Assembly: GCA_034933285.1 (NCBI GenBank)
Contig: JAYFNT010000008.1
Location: forward strand, 186,001 to 250,000
Direction: 5' to 3'
Length of the DNA stretch: 64,000 nt
Source of the DNA: RPRC01 sp034933285
GTDB lineage: Bacteria; Desulfobacterota; Desulfuromonadia; Geobacterales; Geobacteraceae
Numbering within the stretch: the stretch's first letter is position 1; each line of letters starts with the position of its first letter. Below, piece after piece: positions 1 through 9,287 of the stretch. The translations under genes and the position numbers were made by a program. The notes beneath the pieces are model-generated. The model ran no database searches. It had not been told where the DNA came from and was given only the letters and a program-made list of their open reading frames with translations.

Positions 1-1245
1 TTCTATTATCTCACGGGAAACTTGCGAGATAACCGCTGCCAGCTGATCTTCGGAAAGAGTTATGGGAGCGGCTTCTCCGGCAGGGGTTGCAACTGCCAGC
101 GCCGGTTCTGCGTCAGCGAAAGCTTCGGATACAGGCACATACGCTTCATCCGGCGCGAACCCAAGTTCAGGTCCGGCATCGGGCAGCGCAGCATCAGCCG
201 GCAATTGGAACTCATCAAAATCGGTTTCCGCCGTTTCAAACAATGGCGAAACAGTCGTCGCCTCCGTAACGTCACCAAGAAAGATTTTTTCACTGACATG
301 CGACTCCCCGGCCAAGGGCTCAGAAGAAGCAAACCCGGAAAATGCGGTTGATTCCCCTTCTGCGGGAAATACCAACGGCTCGTCGGCAGCCGTGGCGCTC
401 AGTTCATTCCCTGCTGCCGCTTCCACAATCTCCGCCGGTTCGTCAAGCCGGATCTCCGCGACATCCACCTGTTCATCCATCTGCGGCAAAGACTCGACTT
501 CCTCGACCATACCGGTGAGGTCCTCCCGGTCTTCCTCGAGAGCCTCGCCATAGCAGATCTGCTCATCATCCCCGAAAGTCCCCCACGGATCATCGTCCGG
601 GCTGGCTTCGACGATATCGACCGATGACAGGACAATTATTCCTTCGGAACCTGTGTCTGCATCAGCAGGCGCCGATGTCTCGACCTGAGGCACTGTTTCC
701 GCTTCCCTCACGCCACCCGTCTCTTCGGATCCGAGATGTATGAAGCCCCTGAAAGGCTCTATGAGGTTTGCCGAAGTAGCGGCTTCAGCAGCAGGAGGCT
801 CTTCCTCCAGAGGCATCCCGGAAAATGACGGCTCGGCTTCCCCAGGGATTGCCGGCGCAGCTGCCGACCTTGTCGCACCCAGATCCAGCAAGGCATGCAC
901 CTTTTCCAGAAGGTTCTGGGATTCAAACGGTTTCGTGATATGGTCGTCGATGCCGCTGGTCCGGGCTTTTTCTTCTTCAAACGGTTCAAATGCGCCTACC
1001 AGCAGCAGGAGGGGAGTATTCTTCAGGGCGGGTTCGCGGCGTATTTCCGCGCAAACATCATAACCGCTCATGTCAGGCATCAAAGCATCCACGAGCATTA
1101 CCGACGGCTTGAGTTCCCGTGCCTTCTCCAATGCGGAATTCCCATTGTCCACCACAACCAGCTCATAGTCCTCATTGGCAAATATGATGCCGACCACTTT
1201 CTGGATGGTTATGCTGTCATCAGCGAGCAGAACTGTAGTACCCAT
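1..1245 (-). CDS. Receiver-domain protein with long Ala/Pro/Glu-rich linker (3' end outside window)
   Basis: An open frame runs from an ATG at 1245 to the window edge (415 codons, no stop), so the C-terminus is missing. A Shine-Dalgarno GGAGG lies just upstream. Residues 1-120 form a CheY-like receiver: acidic pair D9-D10, phospho-acceptor D53 in LVDALMPDMSG and K105 in TKPF. The usual Ser/Thr before the fifth strand falls in an atypical LLVGAFEPF stretch. From about residue 130 on the chain is low-complexity and acidic (Ala, Pro, Glu, Ser), probably disordered. The last visible residues, LSEDQLAAVISQVSREIIE, look like the start of a conserved amphipathic C-terminal module that I recall from Geobacter receiver proteins. 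There is no DNA-binding or enzymatic output in the visible part, so an adaptor or scaffold role is inferred only. Confidence 0.85.
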   Translation of the reverse strand, partial: MGTTVLLADDSITIQKVVGIIFANEDYELVVVDNGNSALEKARELKPSVMLVDALMPDMSGYDVCAEIRREPALKNTPLLLLVGAFEPFEEEKARTSGIDDHITKPFESQNLLEKVHALLDLGATRSAAAPAIPGEAEPSFSGMPLEEEPPAAEAATSANLIEPFRGFIHLGSEETGGVREAETVPQVETSAPADADTGSEGIIVLSSVDIVEASPDDDPWGTFGDDEQICYGEALEEDREDLTGMVEEVESLPQMDEQVDVAEIRLDEPAEIVEAAAGNELSATAADEPLVFPAEGESTAFSGFASSEPLAGESHVSEKIFLGDVTEATTVSPLFETAETDFDEFQLPADAALPDAGPELGFAPDEAYVPVSEAFADAEPALAVATPAGEAAPITLSEDQLAAVISQVSREIIE

Positions 1246-1348
1246 GGAAAATCCTCCGGAGGCAAAGATGGACAGCGGGAAAAACGGTTCAGAAACGGGC
1301 AAAGGTCCGAATAAAACGCGAAAAAACTAGCATAATCCACCTCATGTG

Positions 1349-2557
1349 TCAAGGTTTTTGCCTAGCGACAGCTCTTTCACGTTTATAGCGGCCATCCGCG
1401 TTTCCATGATCCTGGAATATTCTGGCGGCAAGGGTCGAAATGCTGCTTCGCAAGCGTCCGAAATCCCCGACCCGCCGGTAATCGCTTCGCGAAGTAAGCA
1501 GAACCACGAACAGGTCCGATTCAGGGTCTATCCAGATGGAGCAGCCGGAATACCCGGTATGGCCGAATGATGCTGATGAAAAGCCGTTTCCCCTTGGAGA
1601 TGAGTATGGAGACAGGATGTCCCACCCAAGCCCCCTGACGATGCGTCCCTGCTGAAAGTAAAAAGGAGAGGCCATCTGTTGTACCGCCCATGGGGAGAAG
1701 ACCCTTCGGCCTTCCAGTTCCCCTCCCCTGAGCAGCATTCGGCAGAAACGTGCCAGATCGGCAGCAGTGCCGAACAAACCGGCATGACCGGCGACCCCTC
1801 CCAGTGCGCCGGCATTCAGGTCCTGAACCTTGCCCCGGAGAATGCCGCCGGAATCGGCGATAGTTGCAGCGCACCTTTCATACAGAGATTCTGCGGGGTT
1901 GAATCCCGTAGATGTCATGCCGAGGGGAAGCAGGATATGCTCGGCCACATAGTTGTCGAGTGACTGGCCTGTCGCCCTTCGGACCAGCTCGCCAAGCAGG
2001 ATGAAATTGATGTCGGCATAGCGGAACCTGCTGCCGGGCCGGCTTTTCAGCTCTTCATCCGCTGCCCGTCGTATGTCTGCCTGAACGGTGCGGGCAGGGG
2101 GAAGGGAAACATCATGCAGACCGGAAGTATGGGTCAGGAGGTTCAGCAGCAGCAGGTCATCCTTACCCTTGCCGATGAATTCCGGAAACCATTTTTCAAC
2201 CGGGTCCAGGAGGTTGAGAACCCCTTCGTCCGCCAGTTTCATTATTGCCGGGGCCGTGGCTATGACCTTCGTGAGAGAGGCAAGGTCAAATATCGTGTCC
2301 GGAAAAATGGCGGGAGCGTCCACTGCCGCGGACACTCTGCCGTATTGCCTGGCGATCAGATCATCATTGCTGTCACCGATGATGATCACTCCCCCGTTGA
2401 TCAGTCTGGATGCAATTGCGCCTTTCATGACGCAATCGATACTGTCGGCACGTAACAGTTCTTCCAGAGGGTCGTCAAATGCCAGAACGGGAGTACTAGT
2501 GAAAAGCAGCGCGGCAAACAGGAAAAGAAGATATTTATAAGCGGCCTTTTGCAGCAT
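1349..2557 (-). CDS. Beta-lactamase-fold serine hydrolase (class C / EstB-like), exported
   Basis: A 402-aa protein with a clear N-terminal signal peptide (hydrophobic core LLFLFAALLF, cleavage near VLA-FDD). It carries the serine beta-lactamase/transpeptidase triad: S94-LTK97 (SxxK), Y179 in RYADINF (the YxN-equivalent, with Asp as in many esterase-type members) and a C-terminal HTG in FGHTGYSG. HTSG near residue 142 is also typical. Family members are D,D-peptidases, esterases or amidases, and the substrate cannot be told from sequence. The ATG at 2557 is preferred over an in-frame GTG three bases earlier. It starts 11 bp after argJ stops on the same strand, so the two are probably co-transcribed. 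A true antibiotic-resistance beta-lactamase is unlikely. Confidence 0.87.
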   Translation of the reverse strand: MLQKAAYKYLLFLFAALLFTSTPVLAFDDPLEELLRADSIDCVMKGAIASRLINGGVIIIGDSNDDLIARQYGRVSAAVDAPAIFPDTIFDLASLTKVIATAPAIMKLADEGVLNLLDPVEKWFPEFIGKGKDDLLLLNLLTHTSGLHDVSLPPARTVQADIRRAADEELKSRPGSRFRYADINFILLGELVRRATGQSLDNYVAEHILLPLGMTSTGFNPAESLYERCAATIADSGGILRGKVQDLNAGALGGVAGHAGLFGTAADLARFCRMLLRGGELEGRRVFSPWAVQQMASPFYFQQGRIVRGLGWDILSPYSSPRGNGFSSASFGHTGYSGCSIWIDPESDLFVVLLTSRSDYRRVGDFGRLRSSISTLAARIFQDHGNADGRYKRERAVARQKP

Positions 2558-2568
2558 CACAGCCCGTT

Positions 2569-3783
2569 TCAGGTCCGATAATCGGCATTTATGGACACAT
2601 AATCGTGGGAAAGATCACTGGTATAAACCAAGGCGCTCCCCTCGCCGAGCTTCAGGTCGACCGTAACCGAAAACTTCCTTTTCTTCAGTATTTCCGTGCC
2701 TCTCGCTTCGGCGTCACCACCGGAGAAGACACCATCTTTTACCATCTGGACATCATCGAAATAAAGGCTGGCCCTGTCCTGGTCTATTTCCGCGCCGGAA
2801 TAGCCGACCGCAGCAAGGATCCGCCCCCAGTTGGCATCCTGGCCGAAGAAGGCGGTCTTCACCAGTGAAGAGTTGGCAATTGCCATGGCAGCCTTTTTAG
2901 CGTCCGCGACACTGACCGCTCCGCGGATATTGATCTCGACCATCTTGGTCGCCCCCTCACCGTCGAGTACGATCTGTTTCGCCAGGCAGAGGAGGATATC
3001 GCCCAGCAGAGATTCGAACCTTTCGGCTTCCGGTGTGCCTTCGCGGATCAGGGGATTTCCCGCCATGCCGTTGGCCATGATCGAAGCCATGTCATTGGTG
3101 GAAGTATCTCCGTCAACGGTTATGATGTTGAAGGAGGAATCCGCGGCATTTTTGAAAGCCCTGGCAAGGAAAACGTGGTCAACCGCGGCGTCGGTTACCA
3201 GAAATGACAGCATGGTGGCCATATTGGGCATGATCATGCCCGACCCCTTGGCAACGCCGGATATGGTGTATCTTATTCCTCCGGCCTCCCCTTCCCTTGT
3301 CTCGAGCTTGGGAAAAGTGTCGGTAGTCATGATGGCTCGCGCAAGTTCTGCCATTGGCCGGGAACCGGCGCCATGGACCAGCGCGGGAATTGCCGCACGT
3401 ATCCTTTCCATTGGAAGCGGCTTACCAATCACTCCGGTGGAAGCTACGAGCACCAGGTCTTCTGCAATTCCGCACCCTTCCGCGACCAGCCTGGCAGTTT
3501 CCGCCGCATCCGCCATCCCCTGGCCGCCGGTGCAGGCATTCGCGTTCCCGCTGTTGACTACCAGCGCCTGGGCAGTGCCGCCGGCAGCACGCTCCATGGA
3601 AAGGAGCACCGGCGCCGCCTTCACCCTGTTCGTGGTGAACACTGCCGCCGTGACAGCAGGCTTCTCGGAAAGAATCAGAGCAAGATCGAGCCTGCCCGGC
3701 TTCTTTACCGCCGCCTCCACCGCCGAGAACCGGAACCCCTTGACACTCCCGCCGGAACCGCTTTCAAGCATTTCACAACCCAT
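2569..3783 (-). CDS. argJ: Bifunctional ornithine acetyltransferase / N-acetylglutamate synthase
   Basis: ArgJ recycles acetyl groups in arginine biosynthesis by transferring acetyl from N-acetylornithine to glutamate, and in bifunctional forms also uses acetyl-CoA. The 404-aa protein has the typical N-terminus (VKGFRFSAVEAAVKKPGRLD), the oxyanion-hole region STGVIG near 116 and the autocleavage/nucleophile motif KGSGMIMPNMATML with Thr190, where the precursor splits into alpha and beta chains. The frame stays open upstream to 3822, but that stretch is made of a degenerate 7-bp repeat. I place the start at the ATG at 3783, with AGAGGA 9 bases upstream. It lies 86 bp after secA, and the serine hydrolase gene follows directly. 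Confidence 0.93.
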   Translation of the reverse strand: MGCEMLESGSGGSVKGFRFSAVEAAVKKPGRLDLALILSEKPAVTAAVFTTNRVKAAPVLLSMERAAGGTAQALVVNSGNANACTGGQGMADAAETARLVAEGCGIAEDLVLVASTGVIGKPLPMERIRAAIPALVHGAGSRPMAELARAIMTTDTFPKLETREGEAGGIRYTISGVAKGSGMIMPNMATMLSFLVTDAAVDHVFLARAFKNAADSSFNIITVDGDTSTNDMASIMANGMAGNPLIREGTPEAERFESLLGDILLCLAKQIVLDGEGATKMVEINIRGAVSVADAKKAAMAIANSSLVKTAFFGQDANWGRILAAVGYSGAEIDQDRASLYFDDVQMVKDGVFSGGDAEARGTEILKKRKFSVTVDLKLGEGSALVYTSDLSHDYVSINADYRT

Positions 3784-3806
3784 TGCATTCAATCCTCTAC
3801 TCTCGC

Positions 3807-3861
3807 CTTTTTCCTTTGGCATTTGGCTCTTAGCCTTTAGCTTTGCCTATTGCCCATTGCC
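3807..3861. repeat. Degenerate tandem 7-bp repeat array between secA and argJ
   Basis: About eight consecutive heptamers can be read on the + strand: CTTTTTC, CTTTGGC, ATTTGGC, TCTTAGC, CTTTAGC, then (after a one-base overlap) CTTTGCC, TATTGCC, CATTGCC. The array sits directly after the secA stop and before the argJ ribosome site. Two more period-7 arrays occur in the window (34220-34282 and 52763-52818) with related but different units. Slippage-derived intergenic heptamer repeats of this kind are known in several bacterial groups. No function is visible. Confidence 0.75.
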
Positions 3862-3869
3862 TACCATTA

Positions 3870-6560
3870 TCATGCCCCGCAGCACTTCTTGTATTTCAGG
3901 CCGCTGCCGCACGGGCATGGATCGTTGCGGCCGACCTTGCTGCTTTTGACCGGCTGCTGGGCAGGTTCGTCCCCGGCCAGGTTGAATACCAGCCGCTGTT
4001 TCCGCTGATGCTGCTCCATTCTCTCCACATCGCCTTCATGGGCGATCTGCACCCAGAATATCTTTCCCACCAGTTCCTGGCGGATCCGGGTGATCATGTC
4101 GATAAAGAGCTGGTAGGCTTCCTTCTTGTACTCCTGCTTGGGATCCTTCTGCCCGTATCCGCGAAGACCGATGCCCTCCTTCAGGTGGTCGATGGACAGC
4201 AGGTGGTCTTTCCACTGGGCATCGATTGTCTGAAGCATGATCACCTTGATAAGATGATCCATGAGTTCATCACCGAATACCTCCAGTCGCGACTGGAAGA
4301 CTTCGCGCACTTTTTCGCGGAGTACGTCGCGGAAGATTTCCGGTGTCAGGCGGTCCATGACATCGTCAGGCATTTCGAACTGGAAGCCGAATGACTGGTA
4401 GCTGGAAGAAATTATCCCCTGCCAGTCCCATTCGCTGGCACTGACCTTGTCTATGGCATAAGCCTCCACCAGATCTTCCACGGTTTCGTCCATCATTTCC
4501 ATGAAGCTCTCGCGAAGATCTACGCCGCCGAGAATCTCTCGCCGCTGGGTGTAGATGACCTCGCGCTGCATATTCATGACGTCGTCATATTCGATCAGGT
4601 GTTTGCGAATCTCGAAGTTGTGGGCCTCAACCTTCTTCTGTGCATTCTCGATCGCCCGGCTGATCAAACCGTGAGTAATCGCTTCGCCCTCGTCGATTTT
4701 GAGCATGTCCATGATCTTGGTCACTCTCTCGGCTCCGAATATCCTGAGCAGGTCATCTTCGAGGGAGAGATAGAATCGGGATGAACCGGGATCGCCCTGG
4801 CGGCCGGAACGGCCGCGAAGCTGATTGTCTATGCGGCGGGATTCATGTCTTTCAGTCCCGAGGATATGCAGGCCGCCCAATGAAACTACATCGGAATGTT
4901 CGGCCGAGCATTGCTCCCGGTACCTGTCAAGGACGGCCAGATACTCTTCTTCGGAAGCCTCCGGATTGGCGTTGCGCCACTGCTTGGCCAGTCCATCGGG
5001 GTTCCCGCCCAAAAGGATGTCCGTACCGCGGCCGGCCATGTTGGTAGCGATGGTCACCATGCTTTTGCGGCCGGCCTGGGCAACGATCTCTGCTTCCTTC
5101 TCGTGCTGCTTAGCATTGAGAACGTTGTGGGGAATGCCCAGGCGCTGCATGAGCGTGGACAGGACCTCGGACTTCTCGATGGAGATCGTTCCGACCAGCA
5201 CCGGCTGGCCCTTGGCATGGAGTTCCTTGACCTCCTCCACCACCGCCTTGAATTTTTCTTTCTCGGTCTTGTAGACCACGTCGGGGAAGTCAGGACGCAA
5301 AAGAACCCTGTTTGTGGGTATGACCACCACGTCAAGCTTGTAGATCTTGTGGAATTCGGCGGCCTCGGTGTCGGCGGTGCCGGTCATGCCGGCAAGCTTT
5401 TCGTACATGCGGAAGTAGTTCTGGAAGGTTATGGTGGCCAGGGTCTGGTTCTCGTTCTCGATCTCCACCCCCTCTTTCGCCTCAATGGCCTGGTGAAGAC
5501 CGTCCGACCAGCGCCTGCCGGGCATGAGACGGCCGGTGAACTCGTCGACGATCAGGACCTCCCCATCCTTGACAACGTAATCCACGTCCCGCTTGAACAT
5601 GGCATGGGCCCGAAGGGCCTGCTGAACATGATGGAGCGTCTCGATGTTGCCCGGGTCGTAGAGGTTGTTGATCTTCAGTATCTTCTCGACCTTCTGGATT
5701 CCCTCTTCAGTCAGAGACGAGGATTTGGCCTTTTCATCGATGGTGTAGTCGCCGGTATAGCGTTTCCGTTTCCCTGAAAGAGTATTTGCCTCCTCTTCGA
5801 TCACCTCGCCCTTTTTCAGATAAGGAATGATCCGGTCGATCATGTAGTATTTGTCAGTGCTCTCCTCTGTGGGACCGGATATGATGAGAGGTGTCCGCGC
5901 CTCGTCGATGAGAATTGAGTCTACCTCGTCGACGATGGCATAGTGGAATTCGCGCTGGACATAGTCGTCCAGGCTGAATTTCATGTTGTCCCTGAGATAG
6001 TCGAAACCGAACTCGTTGTTGGTGCCGTAGGTAATGTCGGCAGCGTAGGCCTCCCTGCGCTCGTCATCCTCCAGTCCGTGCACGATGACCCCGACCGACA
6101 TGCCCAGAAAGCGATATATCTGCCCCATCCACTCCGAGTCGCGCTTTGCCAGATAGTCGTTGACGGTAACCACATGGACACCGCGGCAGGTCAGGGCGTT
6201 GAGATAACACGGCAAGGTCGCCACCAGTGTCTTGCCCTCGCCGGTCTTCATCTCCGAGATCTTGCCCTGGTGGAGTACCATGCCGCCAATGAGCTGCACG
6301 TCGAAATGGCGCATCTTCAGCACCCGCTTGCCGGCCTCGCGGACCAGTGCGAACGCTTCGGGCAGTATCGAATCCAGGCTCTCGCCCTTTGCCACGCGCT
6401 CTTTGTATTCAGCAGTCTTGGCACGCATTCCGTCGTCTGTAAGCGCTGCTATTTGCGGTTCAAGAGAGTTTATTTTTTCAACGATCGGCCAAAGGCGTTT
6501 CAGTTCGCGCTCGTTCTTGCTGCCGACGATCTTCTTGATTATCGATACGACTCCTAACAT
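3870..6560 (-). CDS. secA: Protein translocase ATPase SecA
   Basis: SecA is the peripheral ATPase that drives unfolded preproteins through SecYEG. The 896-aa length is normal. Visible elements are Walker A MKTGEGKT (about 105-112), the DEAD-like VDEVDSILIDEART near 210, the preprotein cross-linking domain, motif GRGTDI and QLRGRSGRQGDPG of the second motor domain, a helical scaffold/wing region, and a C-terminal zinc-binding tail CPCGSGLKYKKCC that contacts SecB or ribosomes. A long linker between motor 1 and the cross-linking region is intact. It lies downstream of lon on the same strand with a 129-bp gap. The start at 6560 is preceded by AGGAGA about ten bases away. Confidence 0.98.
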   Translation of the reverse strand: MLGVVSIIKKIVGSKNERELKRLWPIVEKINSLEPQIAALTDDGMRAKTAEYKERVAKGESLDSILPEAFALVREAGKRVLKMRHFDVQLIGGMVLHQGKISEMKTGEGKTLVATLPCYLNALTCRGVHVVTVNDYLAKRDSEWMGQIYRFLGMSVGVIVHGLEDDERREAYAADITYGTNNEFGFDYLRDNMKFSLDDYVQREFHYAIVDEVDSILIDEARTPLIISGPTEESTDKYYMIDRIIPYLKKGEVIEEEANTLSGKRKRYTGDYTIDEKAKSSSLTEEGIQKVEKILKINNLYDPGNIETLHHVQQALRAHAMFKRDVDYVVKDGEVLIVDEFTGRLMPGRRWSDGLHQAIEAKEGVEIENENQTLATITFQNYFRMYEKLAGMTGTADTEAAEFHKIYKLDVVVIPTNRVLLRPDFPDVVYKTEKEKFKAVVEEVKELHAKGQPVLVGTISIEKSEVLSTLMQRLGIPHNVLNAKQHEKEAEIVAQAGRKSMVTIATNMAGRGTDILLGGNPDGLAKQWRNANPEASEEEYLAVLDRYREQCSAEHSDVVSLGGLHILGTERHESRRIDNQLRGRSGRQGDPGSSRFYLSLEDDLLRIFGAERVTKIMDMLKIDEGEAITHGLISRAIENAQKKVEAHNFEIRKHLIEYDDVMNMQREVIYTQRREILGGVDLRESFMEMMDETVEDLVEAYAIDKVSASEWDWQGIISSSYQSFGFQFEMPDDVMDRLTPEIFRDVLREKVREVFQSRLEVFGDELMDHLIKVIMLQTIDAQWKDHLLSIDHLKEGIGLRGYGQKDPKQEYKKEAYQLFIDMITRIRQELVGKIFWVQIAHEGDVERMEQHQRKQRLVFNLAGDEPAQQPVKSSKVGRNDPCPCGSGLKYKKCCGA

Positions 6561-6666
6561 AACTGGAAAATCTCCTGGTTATTGCAGATTGGAATATAAT
6601 AACATCACAGGGTAGCACACTGAGATGATTTGCTCAACAGAAAAGGGTGTGAACTGCCTGAAGGGA

Positions 6667-6696
6667 GAGATGGAGGCGGGAAATCCGCCTCATCTC
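6667..6696 (-). terminator. Hairpin overlapping the lon stop codon
   Basis: Arms GAGATG-g-AGGCGG and CCGCCT-CATCTC form a 12-bp stem with one bulged base and a GAAAT loop. The right arm includes the lon stop. There is no good U-tract on the lon-sense strand, so it may be an RNA 3'-end stabiliser or a weak terminator rather than a classical intrinsic terminator. Confidence 0.45.
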
Positions 6697-9110
6697 CTAT
6701 TGCTGAACGCGATGGCGTGGACCTGCTCGTATTCATCCACGAAATGGGCCTTGATGCCCTTCTTCAGGTATGCCGGAAGCTCTTCGAAATCCTTTCGGTT
6801 CCCCTCCGGGAATATGAGAGTTTTGATTCCGGAGCGGCGTGCCGCAATAGTCTTTTCCTTTACTCCTCCGATGGGGAGAACCCGGCCGGTCAGGGTCAAC
6901 TCGCCGGTCATTGCCATCTTCCTCCGCACAGGCTTCCCGGTTATCATGGAAATCAGCGCAGTGGTCATGGTCACACCGGCTGAAGGGCCATCCTTGGGCG
7001 TTGCTCCGGCCGGAACATGCAGGTGAACGAAGTGGGTGTCGAAAAAGTCCGCCGAAGCTCCGTATTTCTCCAGGTGCGCCATGACATAGGAGTAGGCGAT
7101 TTCCGAACTCTCAACCATCACAGACCCCAGCTGACCGGTCTGCTTGAACCCCTTGGTCTTGCTGGGCATGGCGGTGGCCTCCACCTGGAGGGTCGCTCCG
7201 CCCATGCTGGTCCATGCCAGGCCGGTAACCACTCCGGCTACATCCTCGAACACTTCATCCGGGTTGAACAGCGGATTGCCCAGGTACTCTTTGACTTCCT
7301 TCTCACTCACATTGATCGGCTCCGTCCTGCCTTCAGCGAATTCCATAGCGGAACGGCGCATGATCTTCTTGATGCGGTTTTCCAGGCTCCTGACCCCTGC
7401 TTCCCTGGCATAGCCGTCGATGATCTTCACCAGCATGTCCTTCGGGATGATCACCTGCCCCTTCTTGAGGCCATGATGATCGAGCGCCTTCGGGATGAGG
7501 TAGCGACGGGCTATCTCCACCTTCTCCTCCAGGATATAGCCGGCAAGACGTATGATCTCCATCCTGTCCAGAAGCGCGGGGGGAATGGTGTCAAGCTGGT
7601 TTGCCGTGGCCACGAACATGACGTTGGACAAGTCGAAGGGAACATCCAGGTAATGGTCGCGGAACGCGGAGTTCTGTTCCGGGTCCAGAACCTCGAGCAG
7701 GGCCGATGCCGGATCGCCCTGGAAAGAGGCGCCGATCTTGTCGATCTCGTCAAGCATCAGGACCGGGTTGGCGCTGCCGGCCCTCTTCATGGCCTGAATG
7801 AACTTGCCGGGCATGGCGCCGATATAGGTCCGGCGATGGCCCTTTATCTCCGCCTCGTCCCGCATGCCGCCCAGGGAAAACCGGTAGAACTTGCGTTTCA
7901 GCGCATCAGCGATGCTCTTGCCCACGGATGTCTTGCCCACGCCCGGAGGACCGACCAGGCAGAGGATTGAGCCGGAAATGTTCCCTTTCATTTTGCCCAC
8001 GGCAATGAATTCGAGGATTCTGTCCTTTACGTCCTTCAGCCCGTAATGATCCCGGTCCAGCACCTTCCGCGCCCGTTGCAGGTTATAGGAATCCTCGCTG
8101 AACTTTCCCCAGGGGAGAATGGTAAGCCAGTCCAGATAATTGCGGCTCACGTTGTATTCGGGGGAGGTGGGCTCTATGAGCTGGAGCTTCTCCATCTCCT
8201 CCTCCACGGCCTTTTGCGCCTCTTCGTTGAGGGTCAGCCCCTGGAGCCGTTCGCTGAACTTCTCGAGTTCAGTGGTCTTGCCTTCCTTCTCCAGACCCAG
8301 CTCTTTCTTGATCATCTTCAACTGCTCGCGGAGAAAGAACTCGCGCTGGCGAGCCGATATCTTGTCCTCGACCTGCTTGGTGATCCGGCTCTGGAGACGG
8401 TAGACTTCCAATTCCTTCTTGAGCAGCACCAGCACCCGGTCAATGCGGTGGCGCACATCGAATGTCTCCAGAACCTGCTGCAGCTCCTGTCCCTCGGCGC
8501 TGGTCAGGTTGGCGGCGAAATCGGCCAGCCGCCCAGGATCGTCCATGCTGGAACGGTTGAGAAAAAGCTTGGTTTCCTCCGAAAAGAGGGGATTCAGCTG
8601 GATCAGTTCCTTGAGCGTGGATATGACGGCCATCGAGTAGGCCTGGAGTTCCGGGTTCACGGAGAGCTCGGCGCTGAAATGATACGTAACACGCGCAATG
8701 AGCCCCTCTTCGGTCTTGTTCGCTTGCTCTATGATGAATCGCTCAACGTTGTTGAGCATGAGGTGAGCGTTTTCCTCGTCCGAGTGTATTACCTGGAGAA
8801 TTTTCGCGGCTACACCCACATGGTGAAGGTTGTCAGGAACCTCCTCGCCGTAGGCGTCCTTCATCAGTACGAGCCCTATGGTCCGGTCTCCCAACTCCAT
8901 GACCCGCTTTATGGCAACAATCTTTTCGGCGCCCTTGACAACCAGCGGAATGAGGATTCCCGGAAAGGTAGGCCGCATTTTCAGTGGAATTATGGGGAGG
9001 AATTTCGGCAGGACTTCCGCGGCAACAACGAGCCCGCCTTCGGAATCCTTTCTGTCATCCGCAGAACCGTTATTGCCGTTTCCATTATCCATGAATTTTG
9101 TTTTCGCCAT
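6690..9110 (-). CDS. lon: ATP-dependent protease Lon
   Basis: Lon is a cytoplasmic AAA+ serine protease that degrades misfolded and some regulatory proteins. The 806-aa protein has the LonA layout: N-terminal substrate-binding domain (about 35-230), a coiled-coil stretch with FFLREQLKMIKKELG, the AAA+ module with Walker A GPPGVGKTS near residue 388 and Walker B VLMLDEIDK, and a C-terminal protease domain with the catalytic Ser in PKDGPSAGVTM near 709 and the Lys about 40 residues later. I use the ATG at 9110 (MAKTKF), because GGAGTG precedes it at proper spacing; an in-frame GTG at 9119 lies inside that ribosome site. Its first about 25 residues are Asn/Gly-rich and poorly conserved. Confidence 0.97.
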   Translation of the reverse strand: MAKTKFMDNGNGNNGSADDRKDSEGGLVVAAEVLPKFLPIIPLKMRPTFPGILIPLVVKGAEKIVAIKRVMELGDRTIGLVLMKDAYGEEVPDNLHHVGVAAKILQVIHSDEENAHLMLNNVERFIIEQANKTEEGLIARVTYHFSAELSVNPELQAYSMAVISTLKELIQLNPLFSEETKLFLNRSSMDDPGRLADFAANLTSAEGQELQQVLETFDVRHRIDRVLVLLKKELEVYRLQSRITKQVEDKISARQREFFLREQLKMIKKELGLEKEGKTTELEKFSERLQGLTLNEEAQKAVEEEMEKLQLIEPTSPEYNVSRNYLDWLTILPWGKFSEDSYNLQRARKVLDRDHYGLKDVKDRILEFIAVGKMKGNISGSILCLVGPPGVGKTSVGKSIADALKRKFYRFSLGGMRDEAEIKGHRRTYIGAMPGKFIQAMKRAGSANPVLMLDEIDKIGASFQGDPASALLEVLDPEQNSAFRDHYLDVPFDLSNVMFVATANQLDTIPPALLDRMEIIRLAGYILEEKVEIARRYLIPKALDHHGLKKGQVIIPKDMLVKIIDGYAREAGVRSLENRIKKIMRRSAMEFAEGRTEPINVSEKEVKEYLGNPLFNPDEVFEDVAGVVTGLAWTSMGGATLQVEATAMPSKTKGFKQTGQLGSVMVESSEIAYSYVMAHLEKYGASADFFDTHFVHLHVPAGATPKDGPSAGVTMTTALISMITGKPVRRKMAMTGELTLTGRVLPIGGVKEKTIAARRSGIKTLIFPEGNRKDFEELPAYLKKGIKAHFVDEYEQVHAIAFSNRR

Positions 9111-9175
9111 TTTTTGCACTCCCTCGATGATAGATTATTAGAAGACTAATCACCGGGGAGGCGAATGTCAATGGA

Positions 9176-9200
9176 AGAAAAGACCGGGAAATTGTCCCGG
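9176..9200 (-). terminator. Probable intrinsic terminator of the first modE-like gene
   Basis: Read leftward after the regulator gene, CCGGGA-caatt-TCCCGG forms a compact hairpin followed by TCTTTTCTT. A second hairpin (GGGCAG/CTGCCC, 9236-9253) lies between it and the gene. Together they separate the regulator from the lon promoter region. Confidence 0.6.
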
Positions 9201-9287
9201 CCCCCGTGTTCAGCCTGATCTGAATTTTGTCCCGGGCAGGAAACGTCTGCCCGACAGCCAACCTGTGGAATTACCTGCCGGCCGTAT

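Noticed and set aside
1349..2557. Antibiotic-resistance beta-lactamase
   Set aside because: The YAD variant of the second motif and the argJ context fit the esterase/peptidase branch of the family better.
3005..3030. tRNA-like TTCGAACC word
   Set aside because: It lies inside the argJ coding sequence and no cloverleaf can be built around it.
2831..3949. 372-codon open frame on the + strand opposite argJ
   Set aside because: It is a shadow of the conserved argJ frame; it has no ribosome site and a low-complexity Ser/Ala translation.
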